Both the position numbers and the translations under genes were made by a program. From DATATB01 sp036268995 (lineage in GTDB: Bacteria; Planctomycetota; Planctomycetia; Pirellulales; PNKZ01), in contig DATATB010000051.1 in NCBI GenBank assembly GCA_036268995.1, forward strand, positions 1 to 9,813: 9,813 nucleotides of DNA, written 5' to 3'. Shown here piece after piece: positions 1-7,331 of the stretch (position 1 is the first letter of the stretch; each line of letters starts with the position of its first letter). Below the pieces are notes generated by a model. The model was not told where the DNA came from. It searched no databases and saw only the letters and a list, made by a program, of their open reading frames with translations.

Positions 1-3000
1 GAAGGCGGCCCAGTAATACGGCGCCAGACGCTTGCGGCCGGCCGCGTCGGCTTCTGCCTCCAGTCCGCGCGAGGCGCCTTCGCGCAGCATCCAGAGCTGC
101 GCGTCGCGCAGGGCTTCGATCTTCGTCATTCGCGGTTCGCGGCCCCAGAGGTTGCTGTAGAAGCGTTCCATCAAATGCCGTGTGGCCTGGTCGGGCACGC
201 GCCACAAGCTGGCGACCACCGCGTGCGAGCCGGCTAGCTGAAACGCCCGCTGCAATCCCAACAACCCTTCGCCGCCTGCCACTTCGCCCAAGCCCGTCTC
301 ACAGGCCGAAAGCACGCACAGCTCGACGCCGCGCAGGTCAAGCGTGGCCACTTCTTCGGCCGTCAGGTAGCCGTCGTCCCCGCCGGGTTGCGGATGATTG
401 GCGCCGGCCAATACCAGCCCCGAGAGCAAGCCGGGGTGATAGCCGGACAGGTTCTGACGGGTGACCAGCTCACGGCCCGGTGCGCCGCGATCGCTGAGAT
501 CCGCGTCCAGCGCCGAGCGAAAGCGATGGGCGGAAAAAAATCCATGCGTCGCTAAATGCAAATACAGGTATTGCGGGGCCTGGGCGCGGAGCGATTCTTC
601 GCTGGCGCCGGCTCCGTCGAGCGTTTGCAGGCCTTCACTACCGAAGTTTTTCTCGTAGAGCAGCTTGAGCGCACCCAATTCGCCCAGCGTGCCGTTCAGA
701 TGCGGCCAAGGTTTGTCGGCATCGTCGCGGGCAGGCCCGCGCTGCGCGATCAGAAACTGTTTTTTCGCGGCTGGCGGGGCGCTGGGCAGCCGGTCGTAGT
801 CCACGTCGGCCACAATCAGCAGGTTGCGGCTAGTGCGTACGGCGGCCGCATGCGGCGGCTGAGTGAGAGCTGCCGGCGAAGGAATCACAACCAGCGAAAC
901 GTCTTCGAGCAGGTAAGAGTCGGGCTTGGCGCCGGGCAAAGCCGCAAAGGGCAATTTGCCCAGCGCGCCTTCGGGCGACAGCAGCACGAGCCTGGCACCG
1001 ACCAGGTGCTCGGCAATCGGTTGCCAGATGCGTTCGCGCAGCAGGTAGCCTGCCGCGCGCGCGGCGGGCGAACGGCCGAAGTCCAGATCGTCTTGACCGC
1101 GCCAGACGTCGATGGCCCGGTTGACTGCCGCGTTTTCGCCCAGCGAGACCAACTTGATCTCGCCCTGGGGCGGCACGATAAACGCAGCCAGCCGCCGCTG
1201 CCGGGCTGGCTTGGTGCCCGGGCCGTGCCCAACGTTGTCCTGCCAATACTCGATGAAGTCCACCAGCACGCTCATCGGGGGCAGGGCCTGTTGCAGCTCG
1301 TGATTCGTCGGGCGGTGCAAGCTGGCGCGAAACTCGGCGCTGCGCTGCGCCAGTTCCTGTTCGATGCGCTCTTTTTCGCTGGAGAGCTCGGATGCGTGCC
1401 GCTGCGCCGCTGCCTGCTGTCCTTGCGGCGCGGTGGCCAGCGCCAAGCGAGCCAGCCGGGCGGTGACCTGCTTCAACTGGTCGAATTGCAGCTTGAGCTC
1501 CGGCCGATCGGCCATGCCGTGCAGTTGCTGCTGTTGACGCAGCACCAACCCTTTCCACTCGAGCCAGATGGCATAAGCCTGCGCGACGTCGCCGTGGCCG
1601 CGTGCCACAAGCGACAGGTAATTGTCGAGAAGATAGCGTACCGCAGCCACGAGCGCCACCTGTTGGCGCTCCGACTGGCCCGCAAACGTCCGCTGGAGAT
1701 TTGCCAGGCTGATCAACACCGCCTGCCGAAACAGCGGCTCGGCTCGCGAGTAGTCGCGCATGCTCTCGTACAGCGCCGCCAGGTTGTTGAGACTCGTGGC
1801 ATAGTCGAGATGCGTTTCGCCCAAGGCCTGCTTGAAAGCCTGGGTGGCTTGCTGATAGAGCGGTTCGGCCCGCAGATAGTCCCCCTGGTGCTTGTAAATC
1901 ACGGCCAGATTGTTCAGCGTCTGGGCATACTCGGGATGGGCCTGGCCCAAAGTTTGTTTGCGGATGGCAAGTGCCTGCCGAAACAATGGTTCGGCGCGCG
2001 CGTAATCGCCCTCGCTCTGGTACAGCACGGCCAGGTTGTTCAGGCTCTGGGCGTAGTCGGGATGCCCTTCGCCAAAAACCTGTTTGCGGATTTCGAGTGC
2101 CTGTTGACACAGCGGCTCGGCCCGCGCGTAATCGCCCATGTAGCCGTACAGCAAAGCCAGATTGTTCAGCGTCTGGGCGTAGTCGGGATGCGTCTCGCCC
2201 AGGGCCTTTTTGCGGATTTCGAGCGCCTGCTGGTAGAGCGGCTCGGCCCGGGCGCAATCGCCCATGTAGTCGTACAGCAAGGCCAGGTTGCTCAGGCTCA
2301 TGGCGTAGTCGGGATCCGCTTCGCCCAGGACGTGTTTGCGGATTTCGAGAGCGCGCTGGTAGAGCGGCTCGGCCCGGGCGTAATCGCCCATGGTCTTGTA
2401 CAGCCCGGCGACATTGTTCAGGTCGTTGGCATAAGCGGGATGCGTTTCGCCGAGTGTTTTTTTGTCGATCTCCATTGCCTGCTGGTAGAGCGGCTCGGCC
2501 GCGCTGTAGTCGCCCATCCGTTGATGCAGTAAGGCCAGGTTGTTGAGGCCCGTGGCATAGTGCGGGTGCGTTTCGCCCAGCACCTGTTTTTGGATATCGA
2601 TCGCCTGCCGATAGAGCGGCTCGGCCCGGATGTAATCGCCCGCGCTGGTGTACAGCATGGCCAGGTTGTTGAGGCTTGCGGCGTAATCGGGATGCGTCTC
2701 GCCCAGCAACTTCCTGCGGAGTTCGCAGACGTGCTCGGCGAGCGGGGCCGCCTTGTCGTACTTGCCTTCGCCATAGAGGGCGATCATCTGGCTATTGAGC
2801 CGGGCAGCTTCTGATCGCTGGGCCTGCTCAGCCGGAGTCAGCCGCGCGCGGAATTCGACATTCTCGACCGCCAGCCGGGCATCGACGGTCCGGTAGTCGT
2901 CTCGATCGTAGGCTGCGGTTGCGCGCCGCAGAATTGCCTGGCGCATTACTTTGGCCTCGGGCCACTGGCTCAATGCCTCGTGGCAAGCGGCAATGAATTC

Positions 3001-3285
3001 GAGCGGTCCGATCAACCCGGGGTGCTGGTCGCCCAGCAGCCGCCGCGCGATCTCGAAAGCGCGGCGTTCAGCCTCGATGGCTTCCGGCAGCTTTCCCTCG
3101 GCCTTGAACCGTTGGGCGTCGCTGGCCGCTTGCCGGACGGCCGCCAGTTGCTCGGCGCTTCCCGGCGATGCCGCTTGCCCACCAGCCGCGGCCGGCCAGC
3201 TCAGAACCACGATCAAGCAGAACACCAGACCGCCGGCCCGCTCAGCGGTCCGCCACCCCACCCGACTTGAATGCACGCGGACCAT
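1..3285 (-). CDS. Exported TPR-CHAT protein (caspase-like protease), C-terminus cut by window edge
   Basis: One open frame of 1095 codons runs from ATG at 3285 to base 1 with no stop. An N-terminal signal peptide has an Arg-rich start, the hydrophobic stretch GGLVFCLIVVLSW and an Ala-rich cleavage region near residues 33-38. A helical region (about 40-194) precedes eight 42-residue TPRs (195-530) of the kinesin-light-chain type. A helical/coiled linker (about 531-690) leads to a CHAT domain (about 700-1095). CHAT hallmarks are LLSPEGALGKLPFAALPG, LATHGFF with candidate catalytic His914, and LSACETG with candidate nucleophile Cys995, followed by GVELCVLS-type strands and APYYWAAF, which is usually close to the end of the domain. 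Few residues should be missing. CHAT domains are clan CD cysteine peptidases related to caspases and separase; TPRs normally bind the regulator or substrate. The start is supported by the signal peptide and an AAGGGGG ribosome-binding sequence. The gene is divergent from the gene at 3738. Substrate and trigger are unknown; proteolysis itself is inferred. Confidence 0.93.
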   Translation of the reverse strand, partial: MVRVHSSRVGWRTAERAGGLVFCLIVVLSWPAAAGGQAASPGSAEQLAAVRQAASDAQRFKAEGKLPEAIEAERRAFEIARRLLGDQHPGLIGPLEFIAACHEALSQWPEAKVMRQAILRRATAAYDRDDYRTVDARLAVENVEFRARLTPAEQAQRSEAARLNSQMIALYGEGKYDKAAPLAEHVCELRRKLLGETHPDYAASLNNLAMLYTSAGDYIRAEPLYRQAIDIQKQVLGETHPHYATGLNNLALLHQRMGDYSAAEPLYQQAMEIDKKTLGETHPAYANDLNNVAGLYKTMGDYARAEPLYQRALEIRKHVLGEADPDYAMSLSNLALLYDYMGDCARAEPLYQQALEIRKKALGETHPDYAQTLNNLALLYGYMGDYARAEPLCQQALEIRKQVFGEGHPDYAQSLNNLAVLYQSEGDYARAEPLFRQALAIRKQTLGQAHPEYAQTLNNLAVIYKHQGDYLRAEPLYQQATQAFKQALGETHLDYATSLNNLAALYESMRDYSRAEPLFRQAVLISLANLQRTFAGQSERQQVALVAAVRYLLDNYLSLVARGHGDVAQAYAIWLEWKGLVLRQQQQLHGMADRPELKLQFDQLKQVTARLARLALATAPQGQQAAAQRHASELSSEKERIEQELAQRSAEFRASLHRPTNHELQQALPPMSVLVDFIEYWQDNVGHGPGTKPARQRRLAAFIVPPQGEIKLVSLGENAAVNRAIDVWRGQDDLDFGRSPAARAAGYLLRERIWQPIAEHLVGARLVLLSPEGALGKLPFAALPGAKPDSYLLEDVSLVVIPSPAALTQPPHAAAVRTSRNLLIVADVDYDRLPSAPPAAKKQFLIAQRGPARDDADKPWPHLNGTLGELGALKLLYEKNFGSEGLQTLDGAGASEESLRAQAPQYLYLHLATHGFFSAHRFRSALDADLSDRGAPGRELVTRQNLSGYHPGLLSGLVLAGANHPQPGGDDGYLTAEEVATLDLRGVELCVLSACETGLGEVAGGEGLLGLQRAFQLAGSHAVVASLWRVPDQATRHLMERFYSNLWGREPRMTKIEALRDAQLWMLREGASRGLEAEADAAGRKRLAPYYWAAF
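1696..2703 (-). repeat. Eight tandem 126-bp TPR-coding repeats
   Basis: Eight in-frame units of exactly 42 codons encode residues 195-530 of the TPR-CHAT protein. The consensus starts GETHPDYAxSLNNLAxLY, continues with GDYxRAEPLYxQA and ends EIRKxxL. Units 4 to 6 are very alike in DNA as well as protein (for example GCCCGGGCCGAGCCGCTCTA recurs), which suggests recent duplication. Unit 8 diverges at its end (VLISLANL) and passes into the linker. No unit changes the frame. The positions LNNLA, GDY and AEPLY are the usual TPR helix-packing residues. Confidence 0.9.
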
Positions 3286-3290
3286 TGGCA

Positions 3291-3302
3291 GTTCCCCCTT
3301 CC
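3291..3302 (-). promoter_or_regulatory. Ribosome-binding sequence of the TPR-CHAT gene
   Basis: On the minus strand GGAAGGGGGAAC lies 5 bases before ATG at 3285. Its AAGGGGG core differs by one base from AAGGAGG and sits about 8 bases from the start. It supports this ATG over internal starts. It is clearer than anything in front of the other genes here. Confidence 0.55.
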
Positions 3303-3356
3303 GATTAGCCCCTCGCGAGGTCGGCGCCGAAGACCCCATAAGGATTAAGCCTATCG

Positions 3357-3382
3357 CCAGCCGGCTGGTGAAGCAAATTTGC
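3357..3382. promoter_or_regulatory. Two adjacent perfect palindromes, possible operator
   Basis: CCAGCCGGCTGG (3357-3368) and GCAAATTTGC (3373-3382) are both perfectly self-complementary and lie four bases apart, 72-97 bases upstream of the TPR-CHAT start. The position suits binding of a dimeric regulator, but short palindromes also arise by chance in GC-rich DNA. No regulator gene is in the window. Confidence 0.25.
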
Positions 3383-3412
3383 GCAGGCTTGGGCAAACCG
3401 AGCGGCTTTTTT

Positions 3413-3553
3413 GTAGCCCAGTCCCTTTAGGGCTGGGGCAACACGGCCGCGCAAACTTCCTTCCCATTCCGATGTGGCCCCTGGCCGCATCGGAATGGGA
3501 AGGAGGAATTTCGGTCGCCGACGGTAAACCCAGCCCTGAAGGGACTGGGCTAC
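3413..3553. repeat. Nested inverted repeat, REPIN/MITE-like
   Basis: The outer arms are 25 bases each (3413-3437 and 3529-3553) and are inverted copies matching at 24 of 25 positions. Each arm is itself a small hairpin: CCCAG and CCC pair with GGG and CTGGG around a four-base loop (TTTA or TGAA), with one bulged base. At the centre lies a second hairpin (3459-3479 with 3483-3503): 16 perfectly paired bases, one T/G mismatch (G-U in RNA), then GGCC/GGCC around a CCT loop. Two REP-like hairpins in inverted orientation fit the REPIN organisation, which in other bacteria is moved by a RAYT (TnpA-REP) transposase acting in trans. No transposase is present here. Whether it recurs in the genome cannot be seen from one window. 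Confidence 0.75.
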
Positions 3554-3737
3554 GGAAAGCGAATGGCCGTAAGCTCCCGCCTCCAGCTTAGCAATTTTCA
3601 GTATTTTCGAGACGCACGCATTTTTACGCGTCCCGTTGACAGTTGTCCTTGCCTGGCGAAATGGCCGCGGCGGATAATAGGAACAACCGGCGCCGTCTGG
3701 TGTCGGGCGTGCCGCATGGGAGCCTGGTGAGTTGATT

Positions 3738-5972
3738 GTGAAACGAATTGCCCGGACCCTGCTGTGCACTTGCTCGCTGCTTTCGCTGGCGGTCTCGGCG
3801 CAGGGTGCCGATCCGCGACTTTGGCGGTTTCCGCTATACGAGTTGGTTAAGCAGAACACCGAGGAATCGATCGACGAGGGAGCCGACAACGTTTACGTTT
3901 GGGCCTGCAAGCCGGGCATGCAGGGCGAAACCAGCGCCAATGCTTCCACGCTGCACACCATCGCACCCGCTGGCGGATACGAACTGGTGCTGCGAGTCAA
4001 ACCGCTCGACTTCCATCGGCTCGACCCGGTGCTGCGGCTGATCGTGCGCGAAGACGGCGTCGCCACGTTGGCCGATATCACGCTCGCGCCCACCGACTTC
4101 GAGCCTTCCGGTCGATTTGTCGACTGGCGGCTGCCGCTGGCCAAAAGTCTGGACGATAGTTCGCTCAGCTGGACGCTGAGCTATTTGGGCCATGCTTCGA
4201 TTTCGGTCGACGAGATGGGCCTGGTGCCAGTTCACCGCCAAGGCGATGCCTGGCCGGAAGTCGAGATCATGCGGCTGGGGCCGGCCGGGCTCGTCAACAA
4301 CTCGGGCATCGCGATCCCGGCCGAAGCGGTCGTCACGAACCACACTCTGGAGCGGCAGTCGGTGGCGCTGTCGGTCCGGGCCGAAGTGGGCATCGACGAA
4401 TCGCTGTGGCACGTTCGCCGGGCGCTCGATCTGGAGCCTTTGGATACGACCCGCGTCGAGCTCCCCTCCGATTACCAGGGCCGGCAGTGGGGCGTCGGCC
4501 TCCACGCGGAACTCAGCCGTGATGGGCAGTTGCTCGACCGGCGCAGCGAGCTGTTTGCGATTGCCGACAACTTCAACCTGGTGAGCCAATTCGGCGCCGC
4601 CTCGCTCGATAACGACGTGGAGCACGCGCCTGGCCTGGCGGTCGGCTATCGCACGGCGGGCATCGGGGCCCTGGAAGTCGACTTCTGGGCTCCCTGCGAC
4701 TTCTCGCGTTTGGCCCCGGCCGAGGACGAATGGATTTCCGGCCAGGGGCTGCGGCGCGTGCGGAAGGTCAATTTGCAGCAGGGCATTGCGGCCGTGCGTG
4801 GGCAAGGCTTGCGCGTGCTGACGTACGGCGACATGTGGCTTTGCGGACCGGCCGGCTTCGAATGGGCCCGGCGGCACCCGCAACAGACGATTTGGGACCA
4901 CAGTTGGTACGGCGGCGAATACGACGTCGACCAATTAGACGCGCTGCGCGCGGGCAATCTGAAGCAATCGCGCCAAATCGGCGGTTGGACGGCACTGACG
5001 CCTCGTCTGATCGATCCGGCCGTGCAGCGATTAGAGGCCGAACAAATTGTCGCTTCCGTGCAAATGTTCGGCTGGGATGGAATCCGTTATGACAACAATG
5101 GTTTAGTTGCCATCGGCGGTAAGGACCTACTCGGCCGCGATCGGCCGCCAGATCCGCCGGACGATACCGATCAGGCCAGCGCCGACATGATCCGCCGGCT
5201 GCGGCGCCAGGTGGCCGCGAGATATCCGCGGTTTGTCTTTGGCGACAACACTGGCGGTCGCTTTGCCACCAAGCCGCCCGATGCCAAGTGGCGGGCCGAA
5301 GCGGCCGATGGCGGCCTGATCATGGAAGAGGGCGTCGGCCAGTTGAGTGCTGAAGGCGATTGGTCCGAAATGGCTCGTCGCGCGGTACTCACGGCTCGCA
5401 CCGCCAAAGCCTGCGGCGGGTACCAGGTGGATATCGTCACCACGCTCATTCCGAAACTGAACTGGTCTGCCCGGCCCTATTGCTATGCGCTCGAGCTGGC
5501 GGCCGGCGCGCATGTGGCGTATGCGGCGCCGGAGCATGCGATGCGGCCATTTTGCTTGTTTGCCCTGCGCTACGGCGAATTGCTCTATGACCTGGGGGCT
5601 CGGCCGCTGGAAGGCGACGAGAATCCCTTTCAGACTTTTGCCGCAGCCTGGTGGAAAGACTACGCGACGCGCCGCGACCTGCCGGGCGGCCGGCGCCAAT
5701 ATATCTTGGGCCTGGTGCAGCCGCCGCCGGTCAAACGCGTCAGCGACGCGTTTCCGTTAGTCAAGCCGCTGAATAATCTGCCGGTCCGGTTTCGTTCGCC
5801 GGCAGGCGAGCGCATCACGCGGGCCTGGGCGCTCGAGCCCGAGCCGCAGCCTCGCTCGCAGCGTTTGCAATTCGAGGCCGCTACGACGGCGCAACTGATC
5901 GTGCCACGACTGCATTACTGGACCGTATTGGTTGTCGAAACGCTGCCCCAGCATGCCGACCGATCACCTTAG
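3738..5972 (+). CDS. Secreted protein with putative TIM-barrel glycoside-hydrolase-like core
   Basis: The product is about 744 residues. I chose GTG at 3738 because it gives a standard signal peptide (MKRIARTLLCTCSLLSLAVSAQG, cleavage near residue 23) and has GGTGA 7 bases upstream; TTG at 3732 in the same frame, with GGGAG upstream, is an alternative. A beta-rich region (about 60-165) resembles the N-terminal region of the next gene's product. A second beta-rich region follows (about 190-290) and ends in FAIADNFNLVSQFG. The C-terminal half (about 300-660) looks like an alpha/beta barrel: YGDMWLCGPAGFEW, then GWDGIRYDNN (W446, D447, D452), then FVFGDNTGG and LIMEEGVGQ (E530, E531). The GxDGxRxD pattern at a strand end resembles catalytic Asp sites of glycosidases such as GH13 and GH66, so D452 and E530/E531 are candidate catalytic residues. 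No family could be named with confidence; polysaccharide breakdown is inference. It is followed after 16 bases by the next gene, probably in one transcript. Confidence 0.85.
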   Translation: MKRIARTLLCTCSLLSLAVSAQGADPRLWRFPLYELVKQNTEESIDEGADNVYVWACKPGMQGETSANASTLHTIAPAGGYELVLRVKPLDFHRLDPVLRLIVREDGVATLADITLAPTDFEPSGRFVDWRLPLAKSLDDSSLSWTLSYLGHASISVDEMGLVPVHRQGDAWPEVEIMRLGPAGLVNNSGIAIPAEAVVTNHTLERQSVALSVRAEVGIDESLWHVRRALDLEPLDTTRVELPSDYQGRQWGVGLHAELSRDGQLLDRRSELFAIADNFNLVSQFGAASLDNDVEHAPGLAVGYRTAGIGALEVDFWAPCDFSRLAPAEDEWISGQGLRRVRKVNLQQGIAAVRGQGLRVLTYGDMWLCGPAGFEWARRHPQQTIWDHSWYGGEYDVDQLDALRAGNLKQSRQIGGWTALTPRLIDPAVQRLEAEQIVASVQMFGWDGIRYDNNGLVAIGGKDLLGRDRPPDPPDDTDQASADMIRRLRRQVAARYPRFVFGDNTGGRFATKPPDAKWRAEAADGGLIMEEGVGQLSAEGDWSEMARRAVLTARTAKACGGYQVDIVTTLIPKLNWSARPYCYALELAAGAHVAYAAPEHAMRPFCLFALRYGELLYDLGARPLEGDENPFQTFAAAWWKDYATRRDLPGGRRQYILGLVQPPPVKRVSDAFPLVKPLNNLPVRFRSPAGERITRAWALEPEPQPRSQRLQFEAATTAQLIVPRLHYWTVLVVETLPQHADRSP

Positions 5973-5988
5973 AAACTTGCCACAGCTT

Positions 5989-7227
5989 ATGAATCGACGC
6001 GCGATCTTTCGAGCCCCGCTAACTCTACTGATGCTCTTGCCCGTATTGGGTGCCGCACCGGCGGTCGAAGAGTTGCCGCATTGGACCGATGAGGTGGAGG
6101 CGATGTTCCGGTCGCTGCCGCTCGGCGCCGTCGATCTGAGCAACGTGGCCGATGCCGATGCTTCCGGCGGGCGGGCCGCGAAAGTCAGCCGCCAGACCGG
6201 CTATGTCAACTCCTGGCACAACTACCGCACGCTGTCGCCGGGCGATTATCGGGCGACCTTCCGCTTGAAGGTTTCGGACAACACATCGCCGCAACCGATT
6301 TTCTGGCTGATCGTGGAGAACGCCAACGTAGACCGCCGGCTGCGGGCCAACGAATTTGCCGCCGCCGGAAAATACCAGGATTTTGATTTGCCCTTCAGCA
6401 TCACGCGGCCGACGCTGGTTAGCACACCGGTCCGCGGCCTGCCCGGCGATGTCGAAGGCTGGGCCGATCGGGTCACCATCACGATGCTGCGCCGCTACGG
6501 CGATCGCCAGCAATTGCGGTTGCTCGGATACCAGACTGCGAAGTTTACGCTGCCGGCCGATGCCTCGGGCGTGCTGCTGGTGCGCGGCGTGTATCACGAA
6601 TTCTGGCATGCCGACGAAGCGTTCAAGGCCTTCGGCCCACAGACGAGCAGTGCCGTATTCGCAGTCCAGGTCGGACCAGCGCTGCGCGGCTTTCCCGAAT
6701 CGCTCGAGGCCTTGGGACGCTCGCGCCTCGTCGTGCTGGCCGACGTGCCGGCTGCCGCACTCACCGTCCAGCAGCGAGCCATGCTCGAAGCCTACGTCGA
6801 GGGTGGCGGCGGATTGCTCGTGCTCGGCGGACCCTATGTCTTTGGCTTGGGCGACTGGCACACGAGCGAGATCCTCGCCGGACTGTTGCCGGTGGTGACC
6901 GAGCAACATTATGACGTGGTCGAGTGCGACCCGCCGCAGCGCCTGGAAATCGCGCCGGCATGGAAAACGGGCCAGGCGGCCGGGCCAGCCACGATGCCCG
7001 TCGTGATCTTTCGACATCGGCTACGGCTCAAGCCGGGCGCCGAAGTCATGGTCTCGGCCGGCGGCGAGCCGCTGATCGTAGCGGGAAAAGCCGGCCGCGG
7101 ACGCGTCGTCGCCGTGCTGGCCACGCCGCTGGGCGAAGTGGCCGGCGACGAAACCGCCTGGTGGGATTGGCCCGGCTGGCCGGGGCTGCTCACACACATC
7201 GGTGAGTGGGCGAGTGGGAAGAAATGA
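5989..7227 (+). CDS. Secreted protein with C-terminal GATase1-like (PF07090-type) domain
   Basis: The product is 412 residues. ATG at 5989 gives a clean signal peptide (MNRRAIFRAPLTLLMLLPVLGAAPA); the frame stays open upstream to ATG 5953 and TTG 5932, which overlap the previous gene, and none has a clear ribosome-binding sequence. Residues about 55-170 form a beta-rich region similar to that of the upstream protein. Residues about 225-410 resemble the class I amidotransferase-like fold of PF07090: a strand RLVVLADVP, then MLEAYVEGGGGLLVLGG (265-281), PYVFGLGDW (282-290), LAGLLPV, and the late strand VAGKAGRGRVVAVLATPLG followed by a Trp-rich helix. That family often accompanies exported or membrane proteins and commonly lacks amidotransferase chemistry; no Cys sits in the elbow here and the only Cys is in VVECD. 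A structural or ligand-binding role is more likely than catalysis. Its stop codon lies inside the hairpin element starting at 7221. Confidence 0.82.
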   Translation: MNRRAIFRAPLTLLMLLPVLGAAPAVEELPHWTDEVEAMFRSLPLGAVDLSNVADADASGGRAAKVSRQTGYVNSWHNYRTLSPGDYRATFRLKVSDNTSPQPIFWLIVENANVDRRLRANEFAAAGKYQDFDLPFSITRPTLVSTPVRGLPGDVEGWADRVTITMLRRYGDRQQLRLLGYQTAKFTLPADASGVLLVRGVYHEFWHADEAFKAFGPQTSSAVFAVQVGPALRGFPESLEALGRSRLVVLADVPAAALTVQQRAMLEAYVEGGGGLLVLGGPYVFGLGDWHTSEILAGLLPVVTEQHYDVVECDPPQRLEIAPAWKTGQAAGPATMPVVIFRHRLRLKPGAEVMVSAGGEPLIVAGKAGRGRVVAVLATPLGEVAGDETAWWDWPGWPGLLTHIGEWASGKK

Positions 7228-7331
7228 TGAAGTCGGAATGATGAATGATGAATAGGGGAGATACGCTGGACCGCGCTTTACTCTTGCTAGTCTCCGTTAT
7301 TCATCATTCATCATTCCTACTTCATCATTCC
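7221..7331. repeat. Hairpin element copy A (MITE-like), between convergent genes
   Basis: Arms 7221-7254 and 7298-7331 are inverted copies (32 of 34 match), rich in ATGATGAA. The 43-base centre holds a conserved core (7257-7280, beginning GGAGATACGCTGGAC) and a further GGAGA/TCTCC pairing (7257-7261, 7291-7295). Copy B at 8471-8576 has the same arms and core (23 of 24 core bases) in the same orientation. The stop codon of the plus-strand gene (7225-7227) and of the minus-strand MFS gene (7317-7319) both fall within the arms, so it fills the whole space between two convergent genes. A long symmetric hairpin there could serve as a bidirectional transcript end, although no T-run typical of intrinsic terminators follows it. 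Confidence 0.88.

Larger units (their letters stand above)
3286..3737. other. Divergent intergenic control region
   Basis: This 452-base stretch separates two divergent genes and must hold both promoters. It contains two short perfect palindromes near the TPR-CHAT side (3357-3368 and 3373-3382), a nested inverted repeat (3413-3553), and an AT-rich stretch (3590-3650) ahead of the gene at 3738 that includes a small inverted repeat GACGC/GCGTC (3611-3615 and 3628-3632). I could not identify a convincing sigma-70 promoter pair in either direction. An open frame on the minus strand (3305-3889) has no recognisable features and starts inside the next gene, so I do not treat it as a gene. Confidence 0.6.

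Noticed and set aside
830..2257. Minus-strand open frame of 475 codons in another frame
   Set aside because: It is a frame-shifted shadow of the TPR-CHAT gene, rich in Arg, Ala and Gly, whereas the true frame has clear TPR and CHAT motifs without a stop.
556..2532. Long plus-strand open frame (658 codons) opposite the TPR region
   Set aside because: It is antisense to the TPR-CHAT gene, owes its length to the repeats and GC-rich codon use, and shows only a shadow repeat pattern (LVQHGQVVQ-type units) with no known domain.
1..3285. Type III-E CRISPR (Craspase) TPR-CHAT partner
   Set aside because: There is no CRISPR array or gRAMP gene in the window, and the protein carries an export signal.
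3387..3412. Intrinsic-terminator-like hairpin followed by T6 on the plus strand
   Set aside because: The stem GCTTGG/CCGAGC is short and imperfect, and no plus-strand gene ends upstream of it.
3636..3678. Promoter pair TTGACA (3636-3641) and GATAAT (3673-3678)
   Set aside because: The spacing is 31 bases, too long for a sigma-70 promoter, so the boxes cannot work as a pair.
3305..3889. Minus-strand open frame of 194 codons across the divergent region
   Set aside because: It starts inside the secreted-protein gene and runs through the nested palindrome; no domain or ribosome-binding sequence.
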